Source: DASZGI01 sp035938995 (lineage in GTDB: Bacteria > Actinomycetota > Actinomycetes > Streptomycetales > Catenulisporaceae). Taken from it: a stretch of 24,155 nt of DNA. The notes under the pieces are model-generated. The model saw only the letters and a list, made by a program, of their open reading frames with translations, was not told the origin of the DNA and ran no database searches. Where the stretch lies: contig NZ_DASZGI010000363.1 in NCBI RefSeq assembly GCF_035938995.1, forward strand, positions 1 to 24,155. The letters run 5' to 3'. The translations under genes and the position numbers were made by a program. This document shows positions 1 to 7,665 of the stretch, piece after piece. Each line of letters opens with the position of its first letter. The first letter of the stretch is position 1.

Positions 1-1
1 A

Positions 2-799
2 ATGCTGACGACGCTGCTGGAACCCGACGGCGGCGAGGCCACCATCGCGGGCGCCGACCTGCGTACCAAACCGCACGACGTGCGCCAACTGTCCGGTTAC
101 GTCGCTCAAGGTGGCGGCACCGTCGACGACGCCACCGGCCGCGAGGAACTCGTGCTGCAGGCGCGGATGTACGGCATCGACAAGGCGGAGGCCCAGAAGC
201 GCGCCGCCGCGCTGCTGGAGTCGTTCCAGCTGACCGAATTCGCCGATCGCCGCTGCCGCACGTATTCCGGCGGCCAGCGTCGCCGCGTGGACATCGCGCT
301 GGGCGTCATCCACCGCCCGAAGGTGCTGTTCCTGGACGAACCGACCGTCGGCCTCGACCCGCAGAGCCGCGCCCGCATGTGGGAGGAAGTGCGGCGCCTG
401 CGCCACGAGGGCATGACGGTGTTCATCACCACGCACTACCTGGACGAGGCCGACGCGCTGTGCGACCGCATCGCAATCATCGACCACGGTGAGATCGTCG
501 CCGAAGGCACCCCGGACGCACTCAAGCGTGCGATCTCCGGCGAAGTGGTCACCGTCGGCCTCACCGGCGGCGCGCAGAAGGCCGCCGACCTGCTCACCGG
601 CCGACCCTTCGTGCGCTCGGTCGAGGCCCGCGACGACGACGCGGTGCGCCTGACCGTCGAGGTCGGCGAGACGGCGCTGCCCCAGCTCATGCGGACCCTG
701 GAGGGCGCCGGAATGGAGCTGTCGACCATCGAGCTGCACCGCCCGACGCTCGATGACGTGTTCCTCGCCAAGACAGGGCGCTCGCTGCGCGAGTCGTGA
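2..799 (+). CDS. ABC transporter ATP-binding protein, DrrA-like (5' partial)
   Basis: ATPase subunit of a drug-type ABC exporter that would energise efflux through a separate membrane partner. The visible 265 residues contain the Q-loop (YVAQ), the ABC signature SGGQRRR, Walker B with LFLDEPTVGLDP and the H-loop TTHYLDEAD, followed by the C-terminal extension typical of the daunorubicin-resistance (DrrA) family. Walker A is missing because the gene starts left of the window: the first ATG matches the internal MLTTLL stretch that normally follows GKTT, so it is not the true start. The next gene, about 58 nt on, is a sugar enzyme, so no permease follows; it may lie upstream. In this setting the likely job is self-resistance or export of the cluster product. 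The family call is firm; the substrate is inference. Confidence 0.93.
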   Translation: MLTTLLEPDGGEATIAGADLRTKPHDVRQLSGYVAQGGGTVDDATGREELVLQARMYGIDKAEAQKRAAALLESFQLTEFADRRCRTYSGGQRRRVDIALGVIHRPKVLFLDEPTVGLDPQSRARMWEEVRRLRHEGMTVFITTHYLDEADALCDRIAIIDHGEIVAEGTPDALKRAISGEVVTVGLTGGAQKAADLLTGRPFVRSVEARDDDAVRLTVEVGETALPQLMRTLEGAGMELSTIELHRPTLDDVFLAKTGRSLRES

Positions 800-857
800 C
801 GGCGCCCGCCCGCGCCGCGGTTCGGTATCCGAGAACGAATGACCCGAGAGGTGTGCA

Positions 858-1862
858 GTGCGCGGCGGCGTTGAACGACTCGAAGAGCGCCTTGTTCCCG
901 GCGGGGGCCGGATCGTGGTGACCGGAGGGGCCGGCTTCATCGGCTCCCACCTGTGCGACCGCCTGCGCGACGAGGGGTTCGCAGTCACCTGCGTGGACAA
1001 CATGCTCACCGGCTCGGCGGACAACCTCGCCGGACTCGCGCACGATCCCGGATTCACCCTCGAGGTCGGCGATGTCTGCGAGCCCTTCGACGTCCCGGGT
1101 CCGGTCGGCGCGGTCCTGCACCTCGCCTCTCCGGCGTCGCCGCTCGACTACACCGAGCATCCGGTGGAGACACTCAAGGCCGGCGCGCACGGCACGCTCA
1201 ACGCCTTGGAACTGGCGCGGCGCAAGGACGCCCGGTTCGTGCTGGTCTCCACGTCTGAGGTCTACGGCGACCCCCTGGTGCATCCGCAGGTCGAGTCGTA
1301 CTGGGGCAACGTGAATCCGGTCGGGCCGCGCAGCCAGTACGACGAGGCGAAGCGGTTCGCCGAGGCACTGACGACGGCCTATCGCACGACCAAGGGCGTT
1401 GACACGACGATCGTGCGCATCTTCAACACGTACGGCCCGCGGATGCGCGCCAACGACGGGCGGGCGGTGCCGAACTTCATCACCCAGGCGCAGTCGGGTC
1501 GCCCGATCACGGTCGCCGGGGACGGGTCGCAGACCAGATCCCTGTGTTACGTGGACGACACGGTGGCGGGCATCCTCGCCGCGGCCCGGTCGGACCACCC
1601 GGGGCCGATCAATCTGGGCAACCCGGAGGAGTTCAGCGTCGTCGCCCTCGCCCGGTACGTGCGGGAGCTGTGCGGCTCGGACTCGCCGCTCGTATTCGTC
1701 GACCTCCCGGCCGACGACCCGCGCCTGCGCCGGCCCGACATCACCCTCGCGCGAACGGTGCTCGGCTGGCAGCCGGTCGTCGATGTCGAGAAGGGGCTCA
1801 AGGCGACGATCGACTGGTTCGCCGCGCAGCGCGGACCGCGCGAGACCGAGGAGGTCGGCTGA
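858..1862 (+). CDS. NAD-dependent epimerase/dehydratase, UDP-glucuronate decarboxylase-like
   Basis: Extended short-chain dehydrogenase of 334 residues. It has the Rossmann motif GGAGFIGSH at residues 23-31, the STSEVYGDPLVHPQ block at 131-144 and the catalytic Y161xxxK165 pair. The STSEVYGDPLVHPQ wording is characteristic of UDP-xylose synthases, which oxidise and decarboxylate UDP-glucuronate to UDP-xylose using bound NAD. A related dTDP- or UDP-sugar 4-epimerase or dehydratase remains possible. The GTG start at 858 has GAGAGG six bases upstream. The stop overlaps the next start by one base (TGATG), indicating translational coupling. In a natural-product cluster such an enzyme could supply a pentose for glycosylation, but no glycosyltransferase is visible here. 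Confidence 0.88.
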   Translation: MRGGVERLEERLVPGGGRIVVTGGAGFIGSHLCDRLRDEGFAVTCVDNMLTGSADNLAGLAHDPGFTLEVGDVCEPFDVPGPVGAVLHLASPASPLDYTEHPVETLKAGAHGTLNALELARRKDARFVLVSTSEVYGDPLVHPQVESYWGNVNPVGPRSQYDEAKRFAEALTTAYRTTKGVDTTIVRIFNTYGPRMRANDGRAVPNFITQAQSGRPITVAGDGSQTRSLCYVDDTVAGILAAARSDHPGPINLGNPEEFSVVALARYVRELCGSDSPLVFVDLPADDPRLRRPDITLARTVLGWQPVVDVEKGLKATIDWFAAQRGPRETEEVG

Positions 1863-2854
1863 TGCCGCTGCACCCTCAAGTGGAGCAGATGCGTCGGCAG
1901 CGCGAGCGGGAGGGAACCGCGCCGCTGTACACGCTGTCCCTCGCCGAGGCCCGGGCCGCCGACCTCGCGGCGATCCGCGCCGTGGCGGGCGACCCCGAGC
2001 CGGTGGCCGCCGTCTCCGAGCGCGCCATCTTCGGCGACGGCCCGGATTTGCGGATCCGCGTGTACGAGCCCGATGACACGGCCGACGATGCGGGGCGGCT
2101 GCGTCCGGTGCTGGTCTACTACTTCGGCGGCGGCTGGACGCTGGGAAGCCTCGACACCTGCGACGCGATCTGCCGCGCGCTGACCAACGCCGTTCGGTGC
2201 GTCACCGTCTCGGTGCAGTACCGGCTCGCCCCGGAGCATCCGTTCCCCGCAGCGGTCGAAGACTGCTACACCGGCCTGTTGTGGGCGGCCGAGCACGCCG
2301 TCGACCTGCGTGCGGACGCGGACCGCCTCGCGGTCGGCGGCGACAGCGCCGGCGGGAACCTCGCCGCCGCGGTCACCCTGCTCGCCCGCGAACGCGGGGG
2401 CCCGCGGCTGCGCCACCAGTTGCTGGTGTATCCGAACACTGACTACGCGTCCGACACGCCCTCGATGCGCGAGGCCGTCGACCCGCTGCTTTTCAACCGC
2501 TGGTCGGTGGACTGGTACTGGAACCACTACCTGGCCGACCCGCAGGACGGGCAGAGCCCGCTGGCCTCTCCCTTGCGCGCCGCCGACCTGGCTGGGCTGC
2601 CACCGGCAACAGTCCTCACCGCCGAGTTCGACCCACTGCGCGACCAGGGCGAGCAGTACGCGCAGCGGCTGCGCGAGGCGGGGATTCCGGTCGAGGCCCG
2701 GCGCTACGAGGGCATGCCGCACGGATTCTTCGCGATGGGCGGCGTGCTCACCGAGGCCCGCGCGTCGCTCACCTATGCGGCCGACCGGCTCAACGAGGCC
2801 TTCGACGCCGACTTAACGCAGCGGTCTTCAACGCAGCGGTCTTCAATGCAGTGA
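1862..2854 (+). CDS. Alpha/beta hydrolase, HSL/family IV esterase-like
   Basis: 330-residue hydrolase of the hormone-sensitive-lipase family, probably cytoplasmic. The nucleophile is Ser162 in GDSAGG; the likely acid is Asp257 (EFDPLRDQG) and the base His287 (MPHGFF). The oxyanion-hole motif, usually HGGGW, reads FGGGW (residues 88-92), so its first His is replaced by Phe. The start is the ATG overlapping the previous stop, which excludes a longer reading frame that opens inside the upstream gene. The C-terminus (TQRSSTQRSSMQ) is encoded by a 15-bp tandem repeat and ends at a stop created inside the third copy. Leu318 is a TTA codon, rare in such genomes. It could remove an ester protecting group or release a product; substrate unknown. 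Confidence 0.88.
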   Translation: MPLHPQVEQMRRQREREGTAPLYTLSLAEARAADLAAIRAVAGDPEPVAAVSERAIFGDGPDLRIRVYEPDDTADDAGRLRPVLVYYFGGGWTLGSLDTCDAICRALTNAVRCVTVSVQYRLAPEHPFPAAVEDCYTGLLWAAEHAVDLRADADRLAVGGDSAGGNLAAAVTLLARERGGPRLRHQLLVYPNTDYASDTPSMREAVDPLLFNRWSVDWYWNHYLADPQDGQSPLASPLRAADLAGLPPATVLTAEFDPLRDQGEQYAQRLREAGIPVEARRYEGMPHGFFAMGGVLTEARASLTYAADRLNEAFDADLTQRSSTQRSSMQ

Positions 2855-2875
2855 TCTTCAACGCAGCGGTCCTCA
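2816..2875 (+). repeat. Four tandem copies of a 15-bp repeat at the hydrolase 3' end
   Basis: Four head-to-tail 15-mers with consensus ACGCAGCGGTCTTCA occupy 2816-2830, 2831-2845, 2846-2860 and 2861-2875. Copies 1 and 2 are identical. Copy 3 reads ATGCAGTGATCTTCA and contains the in-frame stop TGA (2852-2854). Copy 4 has one change (C for T). The period is a multiple of three, so the repeat keeps the reading frame. Past the stop, the same frame stays open until TGA at 2897-2899. Confidence 0.95.
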
Positions 2876-2911
2876 AACAGTGGCGCGGCGGACGCCTGAA
2901 CTGGAGGCAAC

Positions 2912-4315
2912 GTGAGTGATGTGATCGAGGCGACCGAGGTCGTCGTCGTGCAGTTCGCCGGGGAGGGCTCGGGTAGCGACGGACTGACCTGGGGCCAGCA
3001 GCACATCTGGAACGCCATGCAGGAACTCGGCTCGCCGATGAACATGTGCGCGACCAGGGAACTGGCCCCCGGGGCGAGCGTCGAGGAGTTCGCGGACGAG
3101 CTGCGGTACTACATGAACCGGTTCCAGTCGATGCGCACCCGCCTCCAACTCGTGCCCGGCGACTGGCCGCGGCAGGTCGTGGTCGACTCCGGCGAGGCCG
3201 CGCTGGAGATCGTCGACGTCCTGCCGGACCAGGACCCGGCGCAGGTCGCGGCCCGGCTGACCGCCGAGTACGAGGAGGCCGAGTTCGACTACGAACACGA
3301 CTTCCCGCTCAAGATGACGCTCCTGCGCCGCGACGGGGCGCTCACGCATCTGATGATGACGATCTCTCACTTCGCGACCGACGCCAATGGCGCACTGACG
3401 ATGTACAACGACTACGTCAATCGCGACGCGCGCGCGGGCGGAGACTCCAAACCTCTGGGCACGCCTCCCCTCGAGCTCGCCGCCCAGCAGCGGCAGCCCG
3501 GGGCGCTGCGCCAGAGCGAGAACTCGCTGCGCTACTGGGAGAACCTGCTGCGCACGATCCCGATGCACAGATTCCCCGAACCGGTCGATCCGGGCCCCGG
3601 CCGCTACTGCCAGGTGCGGATGGACTCGCCGGCGATGCTCCTCGCGCTGCGGGCGTTGGGGAACCGGCTTGGCGTCGATGTCAGCACCGCGCTGCTGGGC
3701 GTGGTCGCGGTCGGCATCGCGCGCGTCGGCGGGATCAACCCGGTGGTCGCGCAGATGGTGGTCAGCAACCGGTTCCGACCCGGCTTCGCCGAGATCGTCA
3801 GCAACGTGGCACAGGCCGGCCTGTTCGTCGTGGACGTCGCGGACGTCTCCGTGGACGAGGCCATCGCACGTTCCCGGCGGGCGTCGACCAATGCATACAA
3901 GTACGCGTACTTCGATTTCTCGCGCTGGAAGGACCTGGTCGCGCGGGTGAATCAGGACCGCGGCGGAGTGGTCGACCTGCGCTGCTACTACAACGACCGC
4001 CCCTCGCAGCGGCAGGCCGAAGACCCGGCACACGCGCCGGGCCGGGACGAGATCGAGGCCGCCCTGCCGAGCACGAGCGCGCTGCGGTGGAGCGACATGC
4101 CGTTCTTCAACGAGCACCTGATGGTGACGATCGACGACGCGCCCGGCGCGATCGGGCTGATCGTGCTGGCCGACACCGCCTACTTCCCCAGGGCCCGGAT
4201 GGAGGCGCTGGCCCGCGAGCTGGAGTCGCTCGCCATCGCGGTCGCGCACGAGCCGGACACGCCCACCGGCGTGCCCGCGGCCGCCGTCCCGGCGCTCGAC
4301 GAAACCGAGGCGTGA
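2912..4315 (+). CDS. Stand-alone NRPS condensation-domain-like protein
   Basis: 467 residues, the size of a single condensation domain with no adenylation or carrier domain attached. A C1-like motif LTWGQQHIW lies at 25-33, a C2-like MRTRLQ at 74-79, a C3 motif at 152-158 and a C5-like stretch (VSNRFRPGF ... LFVVDV) near residue 285. The C3 motif reads SHFATDA where the family has HHxxxDG: the second His (153) and Asp (157) are kept, but the first His is Ser and the Gly is Ala. Known free-standing condensation domains form amide or ester bonds in trans on carrier-bound substrates. The GTG start has GGAGG four bases upstream. It sits 57 bp after the hydrolase and just before the methyltransferase-like gene. 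An acyltransferase of the same CoA-dependent superfamily is an alternative. Confidence 0.82.
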   Translation: MSDVIEATEVVVVQFAGEGSGSDGLTWGQQHIWNAMQELGSPMNMCATRELAPGASVEEFADELRYYMNRFQSMRTRLQLVPGDWPRQVVVDSGEAALEIVDVLPDQDPAQVAARLTAEYEEAEFDYEHDFPLKMTLLRRDGALTHLMMTISHFATDANGALTMYNDYVNRDARAGGDSKPLGTPPLELAAQQRQPGALRQSENSLRYWENLLRTIPMHRFPEPVDPGPGRYCQVRMDSPAMLLALRALGNRLGVDVSTALLGVVAVGIARVGGINPVVAQMVVSNRFRPGFAEIVSNVAQAGLFVVDVADVSVDEAIARSRRASTNAYKYAYFDFSRWKDLVARVNQDRGGVVDLRCYYNDRPSQRQAEDPAHAPGRDEIEAALPSTSALRWSDMPFFNEHLMVTIDDAPGAIGLIVLADTAYFPRARMEALARELESLAIAVAHEPDTPTGVPAAAVPALDETEA

Positions 4316-4320
4316 GTGCG

Positions 4321-5190
4321 ATGAACGGTGCGGATACCCCGCGCGAACCAGGTGACCTGTTCGAGGGCTGGGACTGGCACGATCCGGACGACCTGGACCG
4401 GCGGTTCGAGCGGTTCACCGCGAACGTCGCCACCTTCGACGCGCTCGAGCAGGTCGCGCCCGCCGTGCCCCGGGATCGCGCCGGGCTGCGGGCCGCGGGG
4501 ATCACCGGGATCGAGTTCGCCGCGTTCACCACCGACCACCCGCAGGGTCTCGGCACCGACCTGTTGAGCGTGCACGCCAAGCGGTCGCAGGATGCTGCGG
4601 GCGGCAGGCATGGAGACAGCGCCGACGACGGCGCCGTCGGCTCCGATGGCACCGACGGCCTGCTCGTCACGCGCCCCGGACCGCTGTATCGGGTCGACGG
4701 CCGCAGCCTGTTCACCGAACTCGACATCACCGAACCGCTGCCGTTCGACGACGGCTGCGTGGACTGGGTGTACGCCGAGCACCTGATCGAACACGTCCCG
4801 CTTCCGGCCGCGCTCGGCTGGCTGAAGGAGGTGCGCAGAATCCTGTCACCGGGAGGGCTGCTCCGCCTGACCACGCCGGATCTGGCAGTCTACATCGAGG
4901 GATACGGTCACGGCAGCTTCTTCGCCAAGCACCGCAGGCGGCTTGCCAAGGTGGGGGCCGGGCCGCTCATGCCCGAGCGCCGGGCGTTCATGCTCAACCA
5001 GATCTTCTACCACTTCGGGCACCGGTGGATATACGACGCCGAAGAGCTGCGATATGTGCTCGGCGAAGCCGGATTCGCTGTAGAGAAGATCGCCGTGTGC
5101 GGGTTCCGCACCGGCTCGCGGTCCGACATCGCAGACCTCGACACCAGTATGCGCAGCGACGAGTCGATCTACATAGAAGCCTTCGCATGA
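4321..5190 (+). CDS. SAM methyltransferase-like protein with degenerate motif I
   Basis: 289 residues. The C-terminal half resembles class I methyltransferases of the Methyltransf_11/COG4627 type: LDITEPLPFDDGCVDWVYAEHLIEHV (134-159, written here only to mark the DI, LPF and EHxxEH landmarks), EVRRILSPGGLLRLTTPD (170-187) and WIYDAEELRYVLGEAGF near 236. The Gly-rich SAM-binding motif I (hxxGxGxG) that should precede this is not recognisable; its place holds a low-complexity Asp/Gly/Ala segment (about 87-116). The ATG at 4321 is chosen because GAGG lies ten bases upstream; a GTG at 4312 overlapping the previous stop is an alternative. The stop overlaps the next start (ATGA), so expression is coupled. 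It may be a methyltransferase with an unusual cofactor site or a non-catalytic partner. Confidence 0.75.
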   Translation: MNGADTPREPGDLFEGWDWHDPDDLDRRFERFTANVATFDALEQVAPAVPRDRAGLRAAGITGIEFAAFTTDHPQGLGTDLLSVHAKRSQDAAGGRHGDSADDGAVGSDGTDGLLVTRPGPLYRVDGRSLFTELDITEPLPFDDGCVDWVYAEHLIEHVPLPAALGWLKEVRRILSPGGLLRLTTPDLAVYIEGYGHGSFFAKHRRRLAKVGAGPLMPERRAFMLNQIFYHFGHRWIYDAEELRYVLGEAGFAVEKIAVCGFRTGSRSDIADLDTSMRSDESIYIEAFA

Positions 5191-7613
5191 ACGCTCCACC
5201 CCGCGCGGACGAGGTGTTCACACTCCGGGAGTTGGAGGACCTCGCCGCCGCCCACATGAGCCGCGAGGTGTGGGACTTCGTCGCGGGAGGCGCCGGCGAG
5301 GAGCGGACGCTGGCCGCGAACCTGGCGGCCTTCGACGCGGTCCGGCTCCGGCCGCGTGTGCTGCGCGATGTCAGTTCATTGTCGAGCGGCATCGAGCTGT
5401 TCGGACGGTCGTGGGCCGCTCCGATCGCGGTGGCGCCGATGGGCTTTCAGACGCTCGCACACGCCGACGGTGAGGTCGCGACCGTGCAGGGCGCGGGCGA
5501 CGCCGGGCTGCCGGTCGTGGTGAGCACGCTCGCGGGAAAGCCGTTCGCCGAACTCGCCGCGCACGCGACGAGCCCGTTGTGGCTCCAGCTGTACTGCTTC
5601 CGCGACCGGGCGGTCACCCGCAAGCTGGTCGAGCAGGCCACGGAGATATTCGAGGCGATCGTGCTCACCGTCGACGCGCCCTTCCTCGGAAAGCGCCTGC
5701 GCGATCTGCGCAACGGGTTCCGCCTGCCGCCGCACATCGTGCCCGCGAATCTGCCGGACGCGCGGGTGGATTCGCCCGCGCAGCACAGCAGGGCCGAGTT
5801 CGACACCGCCCTGGATTGGGACGCGCTCGCCTGGCTGCGAACCCTGACCGACCTGCCGATCCTGGTCAAGGGCATCCTGAGCGGCGCCGACGCGGTGACA
5901 GCGCTCGAGTACGGCGTCGACGGGCTGATCGTCTCCAATCACGGCGGGCGGCAGCTCGACGGCGCGCCGGCCGCCCTCGACGCCCTGGCGGAGGTCTCGG
6001 CCGCGGTGGGCGGGCGGTGCTCGGTGCTCATGGACGGCGGCGTGCGCCGCGGAGCCGACGTCCTCGCCGCGCTGGCCACCGGCGCGCAGGCCGTGCTGGT
6101 CGGCCGACCGGTGTTCTATGCGCTGGCCACCGATCAGCGCGCGGGCGTGCGCCGGGTCCTGGACATCCTCGTCGAGGAACTGACCGAGACGATGGCGCTC
6201 ACCGGCGCGACGTCGATCGCTGAGATCGGCCCCCACCTTCTTGCGACCCCCGCCGCCGCGCGCGACGAACCACCGCGCCGAAACACCGTCGTCGCGACGA
6301 CGCAGCCGGGCGGCGTGCTGCGCAAATCGGACCTGCACGGAAGCCTGTCGGATCCCCTGCTGGACACGATGAACTTCCTCAACGAGGTCGCCGAGCGCCA
6401 TCCCGACGCCATCTCGTTCGCCTCCGGCCGGCCCTTGCCAGGGTCATTCGACATCGAGACGGTCCTCACCCACATCCGCCGCTATCTCGAACACCTCGAC
6501 GCGAAGGGTGCGTCGCCGGCTCAGCTGCGCGATGTGCTGTATCAGTACGGCCCGACCGCGGGGCACATCCGCGACGTGATCGCCGACTGGCTGCGCAAGG
6601 ACGAGGGGATCGACATCGCGCCGGAGTCGGTCGTCGTCACCGTGGGCTGTCAGGAGGCGATGATCATCACCCTGCGGGCGCTGTTCGCCTCGCCGCGGGA
6701 CGTGCTGCTGGTCGCCGACCCCTGCTATGTCGGGATCGCCGGGGCCGCGAGGCTGCTCGACATCCCGATCACGGCGGTGTCCGAGGGCGAACGCGGCCTG
6801 ACGGCATCGGACGTGGCGGCCGCGGTGGCGGCGGAGCGCGCGCGCGGGCGCAACCCGCGCGCGCTCTACCTGGTGCCGGACCATGCGAACCCGTCGGGTG
6901 GCACCCTGCCCCTCGAAGAGCGTGCCGCCCTGCTGGAGGTCGCTGAGCGCAGCGGGATCCTGATCCTCGAGGACAGCCCTTATCGCCTGGTCAGCGGCGC
7001 CGCCAGAGTGCCGTCGCTCAAGGCGATGGACCACGGCCGCCGCGTCGTGCTGCTCGGGTCCTTCGCCAAGACCGCGTTCCCCGGAGCGAGGATCGGGTTC
7101 GCCGTCGCCGACCAAGAGGTCCGCGACGAGTCGGGGCGCACCGGCCTGCTCGCGGACGAACTCGCGAAGGTCAAGAGCATGATCACGGTGAACACGCCCA
7201 CGCTCAGCCAGGCCGCGATCGCCGGAATGCTCCTGGCCTGCGACTTCGGTCTCGCCGACGCGAACACCGAGAGCGCGGCGCACTACGACGCGACGCTCCG
7301 GGCGGTCGTCGACGAGCTCGCGCGGCAGGCCGCCGGCGGTCCGCTGACCGGCCTCGACGTCTCCTGGAACCGGCCGAGCGGAGGATTCTTCCTCACCCTC
7401 GACGTCCCGTTCCGGGCCGACGACGCCGCGCTCGACCGCTCCGCCCGCGAATTCGGCGTGATCTGGACCCCGATGGCGTACTTTCACCACGGCGGGGGCG
7501 GCACGCACTGCATGCGGCTGTCGACCAGTTACCTGACCCCGGCCCGCGCCGCCGAGGGAGTCGCCCGGCTCGCACGCTTCATCGCGTCCGAAGCCGGCCG
7601 CGCCCGTTCGTGA
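5187..7613 (+). CDS. hmo-hpgT: Bifunctional 4-hydroxymandelate oxidase / 4-hydroxyphenylglycine transaminase fusion
   Basis: An 808-residue fusion. Residues 1 to about 350 form an FMN-dependent alpha-hydroxyacid oxidase with Lys228 (VKGI), catalytic His252 and Arg255 in SNHGGRQLDG, and the FMN-phosphate region MDGGVRRGADV...VGRP (282-308). After a linker (about 352-378) comes a fold-type I PLP aminotransferase with the HpgT-like openings DTMNFLNEV and QYGPTAGHIRDVI, Asn568 in ANPSG, Asp596 in EDSPY, Schiff-base Lys628 in GSFAK and Arg777 for the carboxylate. Together they would oxidise 4-hydroxymandelate to 4-hydroxybenzoylformate and transaminate it to 4-hydroxyphenylglycine, a non-ribosomal peptide monomer. 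The start is the ATG overlapping the previous stop (ATGA). These two activities are usually separate genes; no HmaS is in view. Phenylglycine formation is an alternative. Confidence 0.9.
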   Translation: MNAPPRADEVFTLRELEDLAAAHMSREVWDFVAGGAGEERTLAANLAAFDAVRLRPRVLRDVSSLSSGIELFGRSWAAPIAVAPMGFQTLAHADGEVATVQGAGDAGLPVVVSTLAGKPFAELAAHATSPLWLQLYCFRDRAVTRKLVEQATEIFEAIVLTVDAPFLGKRLRDLRNGFRLPPHIVPANLPDARVDSPAQHSRAEFDTALDWDALAWLRTLTDLPILVKGILSGADAVTALEYGVDGLIVSNHGGRQLDGAPAALDALAEVSAAVGGRCSVLMDGGVRRGADVLAALATGAQAVLVGRPVFYALATDQRAGVRRVLDILVEELTETMALTGATSIAEIGPHLLATPAAARDEPPRRNTVVATTQPGGVLRKSDLHGSLSDPLLDTMNFLNEVAERHPDAISFASGRPLPGSFDIETVLTHIRRYLEHLDAKGASPAQLRDVLYQYGPTAGHIRDVIADWLRKDEGIDIAPESVVVTVGCQEAMIITLRALFASPRDVLLVADPCYVGIAGAARLLDIPITAVSEGERGLTASDVAAAVAAERARGRNPRALYLVPDHANPSGGTLPLEERAALLEVAERSGILILEDSPYRLVSGAARVPSLKAMDHGRRVVLLGSFAKTAFPGARIGFAVADQEVRDESGRTGLLADELAKVKSMITVNTPTLSQAAIAGMLLACDFGLADANTESAAHYDATLRAVVDELARQAAGGPLTGLDVSWNRPSGGFFLTLDVPFRADDAALDRSAREFGVIWTPMAYFHHGGGGTHCMRLSTSYLTPARAAEGVARLARFIASEAGRARS

Positions 7614-7628
7614 AAAGCAGGCCCGCAG

Positions 7629-7644
7629 TCGAACAAAACTTCGA
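7629..7644. promoter_or_regulatory. LexA/SOS box upstream of the AlkB-like gene
   Basis: TCGAACAAAACTTCGA matches the mycobacterial-type SOS box TCGAAC-N4-GTTCGA at 11 of 12 defined positions (C for G at position 11). It ends 21 bp before the start codon and ten bases before a -10-like hexamer, where a bound repressor would block RNA polymerase. The match is read directly; LexA control is inferred from the consensus. Confidence 0.75.
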
Positions 7645-7653
7645 CAACACGGT

Positions 7654-7659
7654 TACGCT
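7654..7659 (+). promoter_or_regulatory. -10 element for a probable leaderless AlkB-like transcript
   Basis: TACGCT fits the TANNNT form of actinobacterial -10 elements. Six bases separate it from the A of the ATG at 7666, which is the expected transcription start, and there is no Shine-Dalgarno sequence. This is the arrangement of leaderless genes. The -35 region would fall within the SOS box and is not a good consensus match. Confidence 0.5.
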
Positions 7660-7665
7660 GACTTC

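Noticed and set aside
1544..1861. Extended N-terminus for the alpha/beta hydrolase
   Set aside because: This upstream part lies inside the epimerase gene in another frame and has shadow composition; the ATG at 1862 overlapping the stop starts the recognisable protein.
2873..4249. Long minus-strand open frame opposite the condensation-domain gene, and similar long frames opposite most genes
   Set aside because: High GC keeps antisense frames open; the translations are rich in Arg, Gly, His and Val with no domain or motif, while the plus-strand product has clear condensation motifs.
5025..5186. Extended N-terminus for the HmO-HpgT fusion
   Set aside because: It overlaps the methyltransferase-like coding region and is Arg-rich noise; the oxidase domain starts right after the ATG at 5187.
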